Shown: positions 1 to 11,634, counted from the stretch's first letter. The stretch: 64,000 bases of DNA from Tilletiaria anomala UBC 951 (GCF_000711695.1 NW_013546956.1:1-64000); one strand, 5' to 3'. Numbers and translations: made by a program. Notes: a model not told the origin generated them from the sequence alone.

Positions 1-2040
1 AAAACATCCAGGTGGCTTGCTGCACATAGTCGACCTTTTCAAAGCGGGTTCTTAGCGCTTGTGTATAGATCGCTCCTCGGCTTCTTGCTTTGGCGCCTGC
101 TGCTCTGCCGGTCGCTGTTCTTTTGGAATCTGAAGTATCAAGCATCCAATATGGTGCATGATGCGTGCACAGTGACTCTTAATGTATACTGCTGATGCAA
201 CCATCTCATCCAAAAGTGTCTTTTCTAGCTTCCACTCATGGATCCATGCTTGGACTATATTGAGGGGAGTCAGATGGAGGTGTTTGGCTTCCGCTCTGTT
301 GCGATATGCATGGGGCTGATGTGTTGGGTCGGATACCGTGTCGTCGGAGGGGTTGTGGCAACCACACGCCGATATACTTGACGTCGTTGTCCGAGAAGTG
401 GGTTTTGGTCTCCTTATCCACCCCTTCTCTACTTGGCAGATCCAGGTGTCTACGATTTCGGCAACATTCTTGCGATCTGCCAATGTGTGAATCCAGACCC
501 TCCCAGATGAAAGGCTGGGAAGGCCAGGAAATAGAGCGCGCGACCTACGATCTGCATGGGCATAGGTTCAGCGATGTTCATATGCATCTTTCCAAGCACA
601 TATTTTGCTCTGCTCTCTTCCCTTGTGGTGTCGTATAGGAGGTGGGCTGCTTTCCGAGCGCGCACACATCACATACATGGTCAGTTTTGATTACGGGCAA
701 GCCGTTCGCCTTGCAGGTTGGGTTGTGCGAGTCACGCCCTTCGTGGCCGAGGTATCGGTGTCACACCTCACCGATCGCATACCTGCTCAACCTACATAGA
801 CCGACATGTTTTGCGTTGCGGTGATAGTTCCATGTATTACAGCGAAAGGTAGACTGTAGTGGTGCAATCGTACGGTTATGGTCACTATGCCGTTTCCAAT
901 GCCCAAAGTAGCCGTGGCCCTATCCATCTTGAGCTTCAATCAGCCGGCGACCTCCCCGAATCTGACTTCGCTGACAATGTTGAAATCCCACCGCGCGTCT
1001 TGGAACTCAAGTGCAGTATTGAGATAGATGCTGACGTCATTGCCCTTGTCGGTCTTGACACAGTGTGACTCATAGTCGCCCTTAGACGCTGCCTTCATTA
1101 TGTCATCATTGGTGAGCTTCATGAAGGCAGAGTCATTAATTTTATTGGTGACAGCAGTGTTTGAACGACGAGGTGGAGCGAAAATATTCTGTCGAGGGTA
1201 GTGTTGTCGTTAATGTTTATGCGCTGATGGGCAACATTGCATGAGATGAATGCAGTGATAATATCTGTCGAAGCGGCGGGCCGATTCTCTTTCGAGAAAT
1301 GAATCTACGCATATTTCAATAGATATTCTTTTTTGCAGATGGCCTTGCTTGCCACAATTCCAGCAAGGTATCTTTCTCTCACCACCATGCACAGAATGCT
1401 TGCTGAATATGACGCTGCTAATTGTCTCGCTGGCTTCGCGACGTTGGCAAAGTTCTTCCCGGAATAGTGTTGCATCGTAGTTCCTTTGCCAACTGATTGC
1501 CAAGGTTACTCGAGAACCTGGACAATGTTGTCGTAGCATGAGTCTAGTCTGATGTGGGCGGCGAGGTAGTAAAAAGTCGCTGATATTTTGACTTCTTGTG
1601 CTAAGAACTTGTCTTGCGCCGTTGCGATGCGGTCGAGGTACTTATGCATGCTCTCCGCAGAACCCTTGTTAACGATTCAATCGTCCCTTTGAGAATGAAG
1701 GGGACAGATCATTTCTAGGGCTGGTACTTGGCTTCCAATGTTCTTCACAGTTCTTTAGCCGCCTTCACCATGCGAATCGAGCCGGTGATCTTGTCGTCAA
1801 TAACAAGCGCCAGCGTCGCCAATGCCTCATCCTGTCTGTGCTTGTTGTCAGCGGCGCCGTAACTGTTCAGGGGCTTACTAACCGTGCCGGTCAGGGAGTC
1901 ACACATGCTGGTCATAATCCAAAGCATCTGCGCTTTGAAAGCCCACGCATCGTCGTTGCCTCTGTGTAGCTTTTCGATGTTGACTGTGGCCCCCATTGAG
2001 GTCGCATTTGCTGACCTCTTGGTCCTTTGTGTCAAATCTC
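1..2040 (-). mobile_element. Ty1/copia LTR retrotransposon relic, partial
   Basis: Fossil element read on the minus strand, running off the left edge. Parts appear in the copia order. A gag-like segment at about 1745-2035 has the copia gag pattern around the residues DDAWAFKAQMLWIM. A zinc knuckle beginning CWNCGKQGH lies near 1340-1370. Below it are stretches resembling the pre-integrase and integrase start (about 450-665, residues GKMHMNIAEPMPMQ) and the integrase end (about 60-330, residues ASAVYIKS). Reverse transcriptase and RNase H would lie beyond coordinate 1 and are not seen. No terminal repeats were recognised. The element is clearly broken, with several breaks, and looks old. Family assignment rests on motif order, not on a database search. 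Confidence 0.7.
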
Positions 2041-2244
2041 TTCAGTATTCAAGTCGGCCTTGGGGTTTGGGCTCATAGCCTCTTGTGGAGAGGGCTCAGG
2101 TGGATCAAGATAGGAAGAGCAAATATCTTCAATCTCTTTACACTTCCACAACTGGAGGTTGTAGGCAGCTCCTTCTATATCTTTGGAGTGCTAGCTTTCA
2201 CACATAGCCACTCGAGCTTCGGCCTGCGCTGGAACATTTCAGGA

Positions 2245-2610
2245 CGATCAATTGTGTTGGATGGATAGTGCTGCTAGCGCTGCCCCTGCGTCACAAGGAT
2301 ACAAAACGGGCCTTAAGCGCTGCACCTCTTTGGTCTTTGCAAGTGGGTGAAGTGAAACCAGTCCAAGCTTCATGTGGGCTTTCCAACCGCTCCACAAATT
2401 GCTGAATGGACGCATTCCAACAACGATCGGTTCTGACCAAGCAAACGCCATCATTGACGCCGCAAATGTTGTCTTCCCACAGACTCTCCGCCTGCGGTGT
2501 GAATGGAGTGTTCAACAAGACTTGCGTGCAGCTTCATTGAAGGTGGCACTAAGGCGACACGAGCGGTATAGGATTGAATCGTCCTTCATGAGCGCAATTG
2601 GGATATGAAA
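2245..2610 (-). mobile_element. Second copia-like integrase fragment
   Basis: Minus-strand residues around TPFTPQAESLWED and ERLESPHEAWTG resemble two copia integrase landmarks: the TPQ-N-G-V-A-E-R-N block and the later SP-E-W-G block. Because this integrase-like piece lies upstream of the gag-like piece of the neighbouring relic in the same orientation, it should come from a different copy. It is short and broken. Residues further right (about 2880-3310, minus, including HMDIEGAFLIELLHQQ) may belong to the same debris but I cannot assign them. Confidence 0.4.
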
Positions 2611-4835
2611 GGCTGCGACGGCAACGACCACAACGCATCGAATTTACATATATGGTGTACCTCGGGGAGCAGGTGAGAAGAAGGTCAGGCTAGTGGCGGC
2701 GGCCTTTTTTTGCGCTAAAATCGTTTTCAATTGATTTGCTCACTTCACGGCATTTGGAAGAATGAGATGGATGGTCTGCTCAGTTAAATACAAATGAAGT
2801 GGTACTCGTGTCTTGGTGCCGACGATCGCTTTGAAGCAGACACGAGCAGTCGCAAGGCGCCCGGTTGCAACCAGTCTGTCATGGCAAATGTGAATCGTCC
2901 GAACCACCTTCACTTTGGATGCACCCTGTCACACTGGCCCTAGAAGGCTTAAACCACTCTGCAAGTTGTAACTTCATCAACACATGCGCCGAAATCACAT
3001 GAAGCCACTTATCGAATTGCTGATGGAGCAGCTCGATAAGGAACGCGCCTTCTATGTCCATATGTGCAACAGCAAGCGCTTGCGACCAATGACTGTGAAC
3101 GATGGGTCTGCGTGGCACTTGGTCAGGTCTCGAATCCCTCAGTTCACCCTTCAATCGGGTCACGAGGCCGCCACCTCCGCCATTGCAACTGTCTCTCTTC
3201 GGTTCTCGCAAGTAGCCAAAGCACCTATTGGCGGAAGGAGTGCCACACGTTGGAGTGTTTCGCATGTAGAAGATGTGGAGACTCGTGAGTGCACATGCAC
3301 TTGCATCCACTGCTTCTTTTGCCTCCTCTCAAGGTCACAATCACCATCCGACAAAGTATGTTTGATGTTCATGACTTTCAGTCTTCCGTGTATTCAGCAA
3401 CTGCAACTTGAATTTCAACTTCATGGGGAACCGACCTTGTAGCCAGATTTCTTCTATGAGATGTGGCACTTACATTCGCAGTTGGAGCTGGATGGCTCAA
3501 CCGTTGATGGAAACATGCTCGCTGGAGTGCTAGGCGAAGTCAAGTTAGCCATCAGTGCTCATCTGTCTCAGCTGCTGCAGGATGAGGCTTTGGCACTTCT
3601 GGACGAATATGCGATGCAGCTGATTAGTCAAGAGAGAGGAAATTGTAATTCCATCTAACAAGAAGCGTTCTGCAGCAGTTAAGGATGTTGTCAACAATCG
3701 ACGATCCAAAGACGGAATTGCAAGATGATTGAAAACGAAAGCGGAGAGGGCGGAGGATGAAACCGACCGCGTGCTCACGGATGAGAAAATCGTCGAAAAG
3801 GATGCATACTTTGCAGCTCGAAAGAACATTTCGCTCTAGTAAGCGTAACATCTGAGGAAAAGGCGGGGAATGGCGCTCGAGTTCAGAAAGTCAGAGTTGA
3901 CGCTCAATGCGTGAGACGCACGGAAAGCGCGCGGATGAGCTAGAAGCGCAAAGCTCTCGCCAAGTAGTGCGGACTGACTTCCTTTCAGATGCGGGCACGA
4001 CAGAAGATGACACGGAAGACGATGACAACGACGGCTACGACAATAAGGTGGACAAAGTCATGGTGGAAGCTATTTTAGTCAGATACGCTACTCCTCCCGC
4101 ATTCCAAGTGTGTGCTCACCCATAGTCCGTTTTGATGTTTCTGCTTCTCGCCAGTGCACCAAGAGAAGTCGGGGCGCATGGCAAGAAAGACAATCACTTT
4201 GAAGACACATCGCATCCCTTTTCACATATCAACGCGCGCTCGAAGGCCAAAGACGGTCGCTCCTTTGCCTCCTCTTGAGTCAAAGCAAGTAGAGCAAAGT
4301 CAAGTATAGTAAGCAACCCAAAGGCAGCACATGTGTAATGGAACGAACTGAAAGTCACATTATCAGTGAATGGCCTAAAATCGCACCGGCTGGCGCACAC
4401 GACCATGTCTATACGAGACGGCTTGATGCAATTAGTTGGGCGAACGACTTACGCTTGCTGACGCAAGAGCTGCAGGCATCAGAGTCGAACAACTATGCCA
4501 GAGTTTGTCAATCCATCAACGAAAAGTCGCTTCCTACGGTCACAGCGGTCTGCACTTTGGGCCGTCGCAAATCATAGCTGGGGAAATGCCATAAACTTCC
4601 GGGGACGACTACTTCAGCGAGAAGCACTTATTACCAAGAGACGCAAGATACTGATACTCACAACGTATCTTTGAAAAAGCATATCCTCTACCGCTGAACA
4701 CAGATTCAAAGTCTTCAAAGGCAGTTGTGTGCGTGACACAATCACGTGACAAAGCTTTTGAGCAATAATTGACGACTATGTCGATCACTTGTTTCGCTGT
4801 ATGGCTAGAACCAATTCGTCATATCAGGCGCGGAA
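2611..4835. other. Gene-free debris region
   Basis: No open frame here shows a recognisable domain or a believable exon chain. Short open frames exist on both strands (for example 2984-3442 plus, 3461-3658 plus and 4338-4577 plus), but none has family signatures. The stretch lies between two element remnants and is most likely decayed mobile DNA. A link between the 4338-4577 frame and the Ulp1-like remnant downstream is possible but not shown. Confidence 0.4.
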
Positions 4836-5114
4836 GTGGTAGTAATGCCCATGAGCATCAATGAAGGGACTCACTGGTCACTCTTTGTGATAGACTTCGT
4901 CAGCCAAACGTTCATCTACTGTGATCCTATGCACGGAACTTCCCCTGAGAAGAAAGTTGGGGGCGGTGGAGACGGCGCGAGGATGAAGCTCTTTGAGCGC
5001 AAAGCGAGAAAGTACCAATGGTTGATTGGGCAAGATTGACATTGGAACTTACCCATGATTGTCCAAGGCACCTTTATACGGGGAAATGTGGGATGTTTGT
5101 CATGGCAATGATGT
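4836..5114 (+). pseudogene. Ulp1-type (C48) cysteine protease remnant
   Basis: The plus strand reads MSINEGTHWSLFVIDF then IYCDPMHG. This matches the catalytic His-Trp block and the following Asp strand of SENP/Ulp1 proteases (typically 'HW.L.VID....I..YDS..G'). About 130 bases further on, CGMFVMAM matches the catalytic Cys block. The family removes SUMO or related tags. Fungal copies of this kind are often carried by DNA transposons as well as by host genes. The remnant is broken and lacks a recognisable upstream part. Its position beside copia relics suggests a mobile-element origin, which is inference. Confidence 0.55.
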
Positions 5115-5865
5115 AGGATTTGTGTTATGGGAAAGCATATTGTGACGAGAAGGGTCAGCTCCTATGGTCCTTCAAGGCGGAGGACAATAAATTGGACGAG
5201 GCTCAAATTTTGGCAGCGGATTAAAGACTTTTCTGGATAAACAGTACATGTACGTGCCAATGCGATTCATTTGCGAGGCTTCAGACTTAAAGAAAGGAGA
5301 GATTTGTCAGCTGTCGCACTTTCAACGGCAGCAACGAAGAATCTCTGGCCGCCTTGCGCGTCCAGGTTGCAATGACGCGTTGGCCGCGTTGATGGATTGT
5401 GAGTGTAACCTGTACATTAAGCCCTAGATGGCATAGTCGTATTCGCACAATCTGTGGGTGATAGATACAATGTACAAGAGGTTCGTTCATATGTTGGATG
5501 GATGGTGACGAACGATTTGGAGCGATTTGTGCAAATTTGAGGCATCGTATGTAGAAATTTGGAGCGGAACGGGCTCGAAGTCCTTGCTAATGTACGAAGC
5601 AACAGCATACCGTACGAAAATCACCACCATAGATCATTTACATGTGGCGCGCATCGCGCGTCAAACGCGAGAAACACCAAAAAAGTGGTTCACATAGGCG
5701 GTCGCTTTGTGTTCGTTCAACTAGAGTATCGGCGGACATTTGGTATCTTGCATCTGGCAACTTACAGGCTTCTATCCCCCCATCGACTTGCTTGGCGGCT
5801 GGTGCAGTGAAAGTTCAAGGGTAAAGCCACTGGCCCTGCTCGAACTCTCGGAAGTGCGCTGGAAG
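5115..5865. other. Intergenic, upstream of DRN1
   Basis: About 750 bases between the protease remnant and the DRN1 start. No recognisable coding or RNA feature. The part nearest 5866 must hold the DRN1 promoter, but I see no distinct motif. Confidence 0.4.
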
Positions 5866-8345
5866 ATGGCGAATGAGTCAGAGCGCTTCGCCAATGGCGG
5901 TGCCGAATCGCAAGTGCGGGTGTGAGTCCACATATTTGTTTGAAGAACCCCCATCGTGTGCAACTGAGCAGCCTGTCCACGATTGGCGTTACCTTTAGGT
6001 TGGTGATTGCGTCCCCTTGTGGCAGGCTAAAAGACCTATTTGCAAAGGTTCAAGCTATTCAGAAAAAGTATGGAGCCTTCTCCAGCCTTTTCATTACTGG
6101 GAATTTCTTTACTCCCGCTGTGGGAAGTGCAGCGAATGCAACACTGACGGAGGAAGAAGAAGATGTGTTGGCTGGAAAAGTCCAAAGTAAGGATGCTTGT
6201 CTTGTAGAACAACGAAAGAAATTTATTTTCTGACGCTTGCCATGTAGCTCCGATCAGAACATATTTCTCCCATCCTCAAGCGCATCTGCCAGCCAAAGTC
6301 ATTGAGCTGATTCAGACCCGCACTCGTGGCGATGCTCAAGATCCAGAAGCAGATTCGGAAGCCACAGAATTGGCACCAAATCTCTTCTACCTTGGCAAAT
6401 CTGGCGTCTGCAAGCTATCCAACAACCTGCGAATCGCATTCTGTGGAGGAGCATGGAACTCCTCAATATGGAGAGCGAGCCAAACGGCTGGAGTGGCTGG
6501 AGAAGACGATCAATGGAACCCATTTATCACACAGGCCAGCGTGTCACGTCTTTTGCAACACCCTGCTTTTGCCACCTCACAAGAACAGGTGACTCCAGTC
6601 TCAGAGGCCAAGCTGCAAGAGCCTCAAACACTTGCTCAAGCTCGTAAGGCTGCAGCAACTGCATTGGAGCAGGCGGCCAAGGCTGCAGAGGCCCAGGCAG
6701 CTGAGAAAGTACGCCCACAGGTTGATCTGCTCCTCCTCAACTACTGGCCTACCTCGATCACTCTGTTTTCCCGCGTCGAGCTGCCGCATCCTAGTGCTAG
6801 AGCTTGGGGCTGTCCTCCGTTCGCGGATTTAGCTCGACGGGGCAAGCCCCGGTACATCTTCTCCCTCGGCCCGAGCATGTACGGCACCGGCGAGGACAAG
6901 GAGGCCCATATAGTAGGTCTAGACCCACCGGCTGGTACGCCTACAGGCAAGGAGGATCATCAACATAGTATCAGGTCTAATGGAGCGTTTTGGGAAAGAG
7001 AGCCGTATGCGACAAGCTCAACTTGCACAACACGCTTCATCTCGCTCGCGAATTTCGCAAATCCGCAGAAGAAAAAATGGTTCATGGCGCTCAGCATCAC
7101 GCCGGCTGTGGCGAAACAAGCGCACGTGCCTTCTTCTGCTAATCTGACGGAGAATCCGTACGCTGAAGTCAAGCCCCGCGGACCGCGGCGGCCCATCAAG
7201 CGCCCCACTGGCGATGATGCCGGTGATGTGTCATCTGGGCCAAATTTTCGCTGGCAGCAGAGCAATCATGCCGGACAAAGCAAGCGTGCTCGACGCGAAT
7301 TCGATCCAAATGAGAAACCGCCCGATGGCTATTCCTGCCACATCTGCGGTTCCTCTGACCATTTCATTCGCGAATGTCCCGACAAGGCTCAGAAGCAAGA
7401 CGTGCCGCCCGAGGGGTATGTCTGCAAAGCTTGTGGATCGAGCCAGCATTACATTCGCTTGTGCTCAGAAAGGGACAGCTCGGCCTCCTCGCGCTCGCGC
7501 GAGGCTGTGAAGTCTATCGCGCCAAAAGATTGCTGGTTCTGCTTGAGCAATCCACAGTGCGCCAAGCATCTCATCGTCGACATTGGCGAGGACTGTTATG
7601 TTGCGCTGCCAAAGGGGCAAGTGCCTTCGTCCGCAGATCCTCAGTCTCCAGTACCAGGCGGTGGACACGTCCTGATCGTACCAATCGCGCACGTCCCATC
7701 GTTGCTCTGCGGCTCGCCCTCGGAGGCGCAAGTTCTGAACGACGAAGTCGATCGATACCGAGCGGCAGTGCGGCAGACCTACCAAGCGTATGGAGCGATG
7801 GCATTTGCATGGGAGGTGTGCAAGCTCACTCACACAAGAGCGGGCCATATGCAAGTCCAGATGGCTCCAGTCCCGATTGCACTCGGCGAGGGCATGTCGG
7901 CCGCGTTCAAGGCGGCAGCCGAGAAGGAAGGATACGAATTCTTGAACGGGGAAGATGCGAAGAAGCTGGTAGCTTTCGGTGCTGGTGCACGACCAGAATA
8001 CGTGCGCGTTGACATTGACGGGCAGACATACGCAATGAGCTTGCAAAGCCGCAAATTCAATATGCAATTTCCAAGGTAAGCTCTCCGGATTGCGCTCTTC
8101 CCTGTACGCACAAGGCTGAAATAAGGCTCACTCATTCAGGAGCTTCTTGACGTCCTATCTCAACGTTCCGGAACGCGCTGACTGGAGGGCATGTGCCAAG
8201 TCGGACGAGATAGAGAAGGCAGAAACAGATGAGGTGAGTGAAAGGCTCGCCACATTTGTCCCCTTTTGGGTCCTGACTGCCTGACTGGTACTTTTCGCAG
8301 TTCAAAGAGGCGTTTGCAGAATTCTCTACCAATTTTGGAGGTTGA
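5866..8345 (+). CDS. DRN1: DRN1/CWF19L1-type lariat-debranching regulator
   Basis: Five coding exons: 5866-5921, 5999-6186, 6248-8075, 8140-8233 and 8301-8345, giving 736 aa. Residues about 18-130 form the metallophosphatase-like N-terminal domain (RVLVIASPCGRLKDLF, then ITGNFF). The block NLFYLGKSGV..LRIAF and the later FWEREPY and TRFISLANF segments are typical of this family. Two CCHC zinc knuckles (CHICGSSDHFIREC and CKACGSSQHYIRLC) follow at about 445-485. The CwfJ C-terminal domain 1 starts at DCWFCLSNP and contains GHVLIVPIAHVPSL. The last two exons supply CwfJ domain 2 (ADWRAC). Yeast Drn1 associates with the lariat debranching enzyme and late spliceosomes. The start is the first ATG whose spliced frame gives the conserved N-terminus. 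Its stop lies only 50 bases from the converging NAA30 stop. Confidence 0.93.
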
Positions 8346-8395
8346 TCAAGCAGCATTAAAGGACAGCAGGTTTCACGCCTGAACGCTTTTGTAAT

Positions 8396-9417
8396 TCATG
8401 AAATCTCGTCGTCGAATCCCACAGACATATGCCAAGCATTCAAACTCTCGCCGGTAGGATCGCTATGTCCGTCGTTGGGCCACGCTTCATCCTTTGCGGG
8501 TACCGCATACACCAATCGAAAGGCGTCTTTCCCTGTTCGACCTGATATGTCAGCAAAACGATCTGTACATCTCTGCCACAATTTTGCTAACCGTTCAAAT
8601 AGAAGCGAAAGAGGCGCTTCTCGCGCATGAAACGCAAGCTTTCATACAACGACAAGGCAGCTTGATTGTCGACCTCGGTCTCTAGGACAATCTGTGCAAG
8701 TTCATTCGGAATGCAGATCAGCACGTGCACTCCACGTCAGAATGGAGCAGGCAATCACCTCTTGGGCTCCCATCTGTGTCATGCGCTCTACGCTCCGTTG
8801 AGCGAGCTGTTTTGCTATTCCACAGCCCCTCCACGCAGTATGCACGCTGAGCATGGCAATGTACCCGCGCATGAGACGCTCGCCTTTGCTATGTCGATCC
8901 ACTTTGGAGACGATGACACCCACGGGTGCAAAGGTTTCTGAGGAGCTAGCAGGGTCCTTTGCCTTCGACTCCTCGGATTCGCGCCGTCTTCTTCGACGTG
9001 CGTAGGCCTGATGGGTTCGCAAATTCAACTTCAAGCCCAGCGCACGGCAACAAGAATCTCTTGATGATACGTACCAGCATGCAGAGCTGAGGCCTGAAAG
9101 CGGGGGAAAATGAGCTCGTCAATAGTTGTACGCAATCCAACTTGATGGCTTGGCTCTCACCATTGTTGCAGAAAGTACCGATAGGTGTAGATGATGTAAG
9201 GCTCGCTGAAAGGCGCTATACTTGTCAGAAGTGGACGTTGTTCCTGACTTCCGTGCGAGACACACCTGAGCTCCTTCTCGATCAATCTGACAATCTCTGG
9301 CAGCTGTGCTTCTCCTTGGTACTGAGTGTACTCTATCTCGAGCTCTTCTTCGACATTAGGATCGGGCACAGGCAGAAGTCCTGGATATCCTCCGTGTTGA
9401 AATGATGCGCTCGACAT
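8396..9417 (-). CDS. NAA30: NatC N-alpha-acetyltransferase catalytic subunit (NAA30/Mak3)
   Basis: Six coding exons on the minus strand: 9417-9266, 9205-9161, 9093-9075, 9007-8759, 8691-8592 and 8532-8396, giving 233 aa. The protein reads [20 protein letters not shown], then [19 protein letters not shown] (the acetyl-CoA loop), IVLETEV, and FYLNGKDAFRL. All are hallmarks of NAA30, which acetylates N-terminal Met followed by a hydrophobic residue. Exon 3 is only 19 nt. Acceptors for exons 2 and 6 were chosen over nearby alternatives because they restore ELSEPY and NGKDAF. A basic insert (six Arg in a row, then SEESKAK) separates QLCML from the [10 protein letters not shown] strand and is absent from typical family members. 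The start MSSASF is the first ATG giving a family-like length; an upstream in-frame non-ATG extension is not supported. Confidence 0.93.
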
Positions 9418-10021
9418 GTTGCATCCGCCGGCACTTGTCCCAGCTGTCGGGCATAGGATGGTCTCTTGAACTTGAGTACACTGGAATACGTGTCGAATGG
9501 TAGTTGTCGCCAAACAGCACCACCACACTTCTTGACCGCATATGTACTTTGTATCCAAGTATTGCAAGCCCGCTTCTCAGATAAACACATTACACTTCGC
9601 AAGCGCAGCCGTACTTCAAAGCGTCGTCTTAGAATTGAACGAAATACACCATATGATGGCATCTCCTGAAGCATGTCTCATCCTCGTCGCACATATGTTC
9701 ACAAGCAGCGCCAACGCGTCGCGTCAGGATGAGCGTTGGAGCCAAATCCGCCCTCCACTGCGCATCAACAACACTTTTGTTGTTGCGTGACATGCGGGTG
9801 GGGCACACGTTGGTTCTCTGGCAAATGCACTCGCCACAGGGCAAAGTCATACAGAGATCAACACCAAAAATCCATTTCTGACACGCGTTGCCCCAGTATG
9901 GTCTTCGCATGAAACATGACGCGACCGTGACCTGTCAGGACCTATCCCGTTTATATTCAGCGGCGGCAACACCTCCTGCCAGTCAGCGCCCCCACCGCTG
10001 CAGCTGCAAGAGCGCGCTACG
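9418..10021. promoter_or_regulatory. Divergent promoter region NAA30 / RNH201
   Basis: 604 bases separate the two divergent start codons. The sequence ACGCGT (the MCB core bound by MBF in other fungi) occurs at 9714-9719 and 9883-9888, about 300 and 130 bases upstream of RNH201. RNase H2 acts in replication repair, so cell-cycle control would make sense. The hexamer occurs elsewhere in the window by chance, so this is only suggestive. No other gene is seen here. Confidence 0.4.
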
Positions 10022-11558
10022 ATGGACGAATTCCCACTGTCGCAAGGGCAAGCGGCTGGCTTCTTGCCGCCCACTTCGCGCGTGCCGTCCGTGCTCGAGG
10101 ATCTGCCTCTGCTCCGGTCGCACACATACCGCTCCGAAATTCCAGAGAACTGTCTTCCAGTCGGCCAGTCGGCGTTCGAGCAGGTTCTCAAGGGCGCTCC
10201 GTGTGCTCTCGGTGTGGACGAAGCTGGGAGAGGCCCGGTCCTCGGTGAGTTTTTATCGTTGTTGCAGGCATTGCTCATGTCACTAAAATGATTGCAACTG
10301 ACGCGTGTTGACCGCATAGGACCTCTTGTCTACGGCGTAGCCATCTGTCCTGTTGATCAGCAACCTTCGTTGAAGGAGATTGGATTTGCAGGTGAGTCAA
10401 GACGGCCTTCGATAAAACCCATGCGACCTCTCAAATTCTCCATGCGGAGTTTTTGCAGACTCCAAGGCATTGACTGCTCAAAAACGCGACGCCTTGCTGG
10501 AGGCGTTGAAGGGAAATACGAACCTTGCATGGGCTACAATCTCGATATCTCCGCAGGACATTTCGAGAGGAATGACGCGGAGACGACCCATCAATCTGAA
10601 TGCTCAGAGCACGCAGGCGACTGTTGACTTGATTGCTGGTTTCTTGGAGGCTGGGGTCGACGTAACAGAGGTGTGTGTTTTGCCATCCGCAATTTCAATG
10701 TGGCACTGAATCGCTTGCTTTCGCTTGCAGATATATGTCGACACGGTCGGTGATCCTGACAAGTATAAACGGGTGCTATCGTCCATGTTCCCAAGGCATA
10801 AACACATTCAATGGACGGTCTGCTCTAAGGCCGACGTCCTCTTTCCGATTGTGGGCGCTGCCAGTATCGCTGCCAAGGTGACACGCGACCGCTGGATTGA
10901 AGGATGGAAGTACGGAGAGGCGGGTGTGGGGATGTCTGCTCTCGCGGAGCTCAACTCTGGCCTCGAACTGGATGACGAGGGGCCAACGAGTGTCGAGAGC
11001 CCGAAAAAGCGCTCCAGGGCCGGCTCGAGGTCGCCGCGCAAGAAGCCGAGGACATCAGCAGCGGCTCAGCAGGTCTCTTTCACATCTCCTCGGTTTTGGG
11101 CGAAGGGGAGCGGCTATCCTGGCGACCCAGAAACCAAAGAGTATCTGCTCAGGACGATCGATGCCGTCTTCGGTTGGCCAGGCATTGTGCGCTTTTCATG
11201 GCAGACGGCAAAAGACTTGATGAGCGAAAAGGTCAAAGTAGGAACTGCGGCAGTAAAGACGAGGGCATCGTCCAAGTCGCAGAAAGCGCGCGGCGCGGAG
11301 CAGGTCAGCCAAACCAGCCCGGCGGTAGAGACGTTGGCCGGCCCCTACGGCACCAGGCAACCAACGCTCACAAGGTGCCATGACATTCGTTGGACCGATG
11401 AACCAGCTCAGATCACCAACTTCTTTCAGAAAGCGGCGGCGTCGGCCAAGGGCTCCTCCAATGCAGTTCCTATCGATATCGGATCGGTGCTCAAGAAAGC
11501 TCGCTGCGGGATCGCAAAAGATCTTGGCGTCATCTCGCTCGGGCCAGGTGCATTTTGA
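10022..11558 (+). CDS. RNH201: Ribonuclease H2 catalytic subunit A
   Basis: Four exons: 10022-10244, 10320-10391, 10459-10670 and 10731-11558, giving 444 aa. The RNase HII core is complete: GVDEAGRGPVLGPLVYG with the catalytic Asp-Glu pair across the first splice junction, then ADSKALT, YVDTVGD and SIAAKVTRD. The enzyme excises ribonucleotides from DNA and cuts RNA-DNA hybrids in the nucleus, usually with subunits B and C. The family length is near 300 aa. The excess here is a Lys/Arg-rich insert after the SIAAKVTRD block (PKKRSRAGSRSPRKKPR, nuclear-signal-like) and a C-terminal tail. The tail holds PAQITNFF, which resembles a non-canonical PCNA-interacting box (hydrophobic at position 4, FF at 7-8). 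The gene converges on the sorting nexin gene with 76 bases between stops. Confidence 0.95.
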
Positions 11559-11634
11559 GCATGATGTATTGCAGTGCTATACAATGTTTCGTTAATGATG
11601 CGATAATGCAATGATGCAATAATGAAATCAAAGA

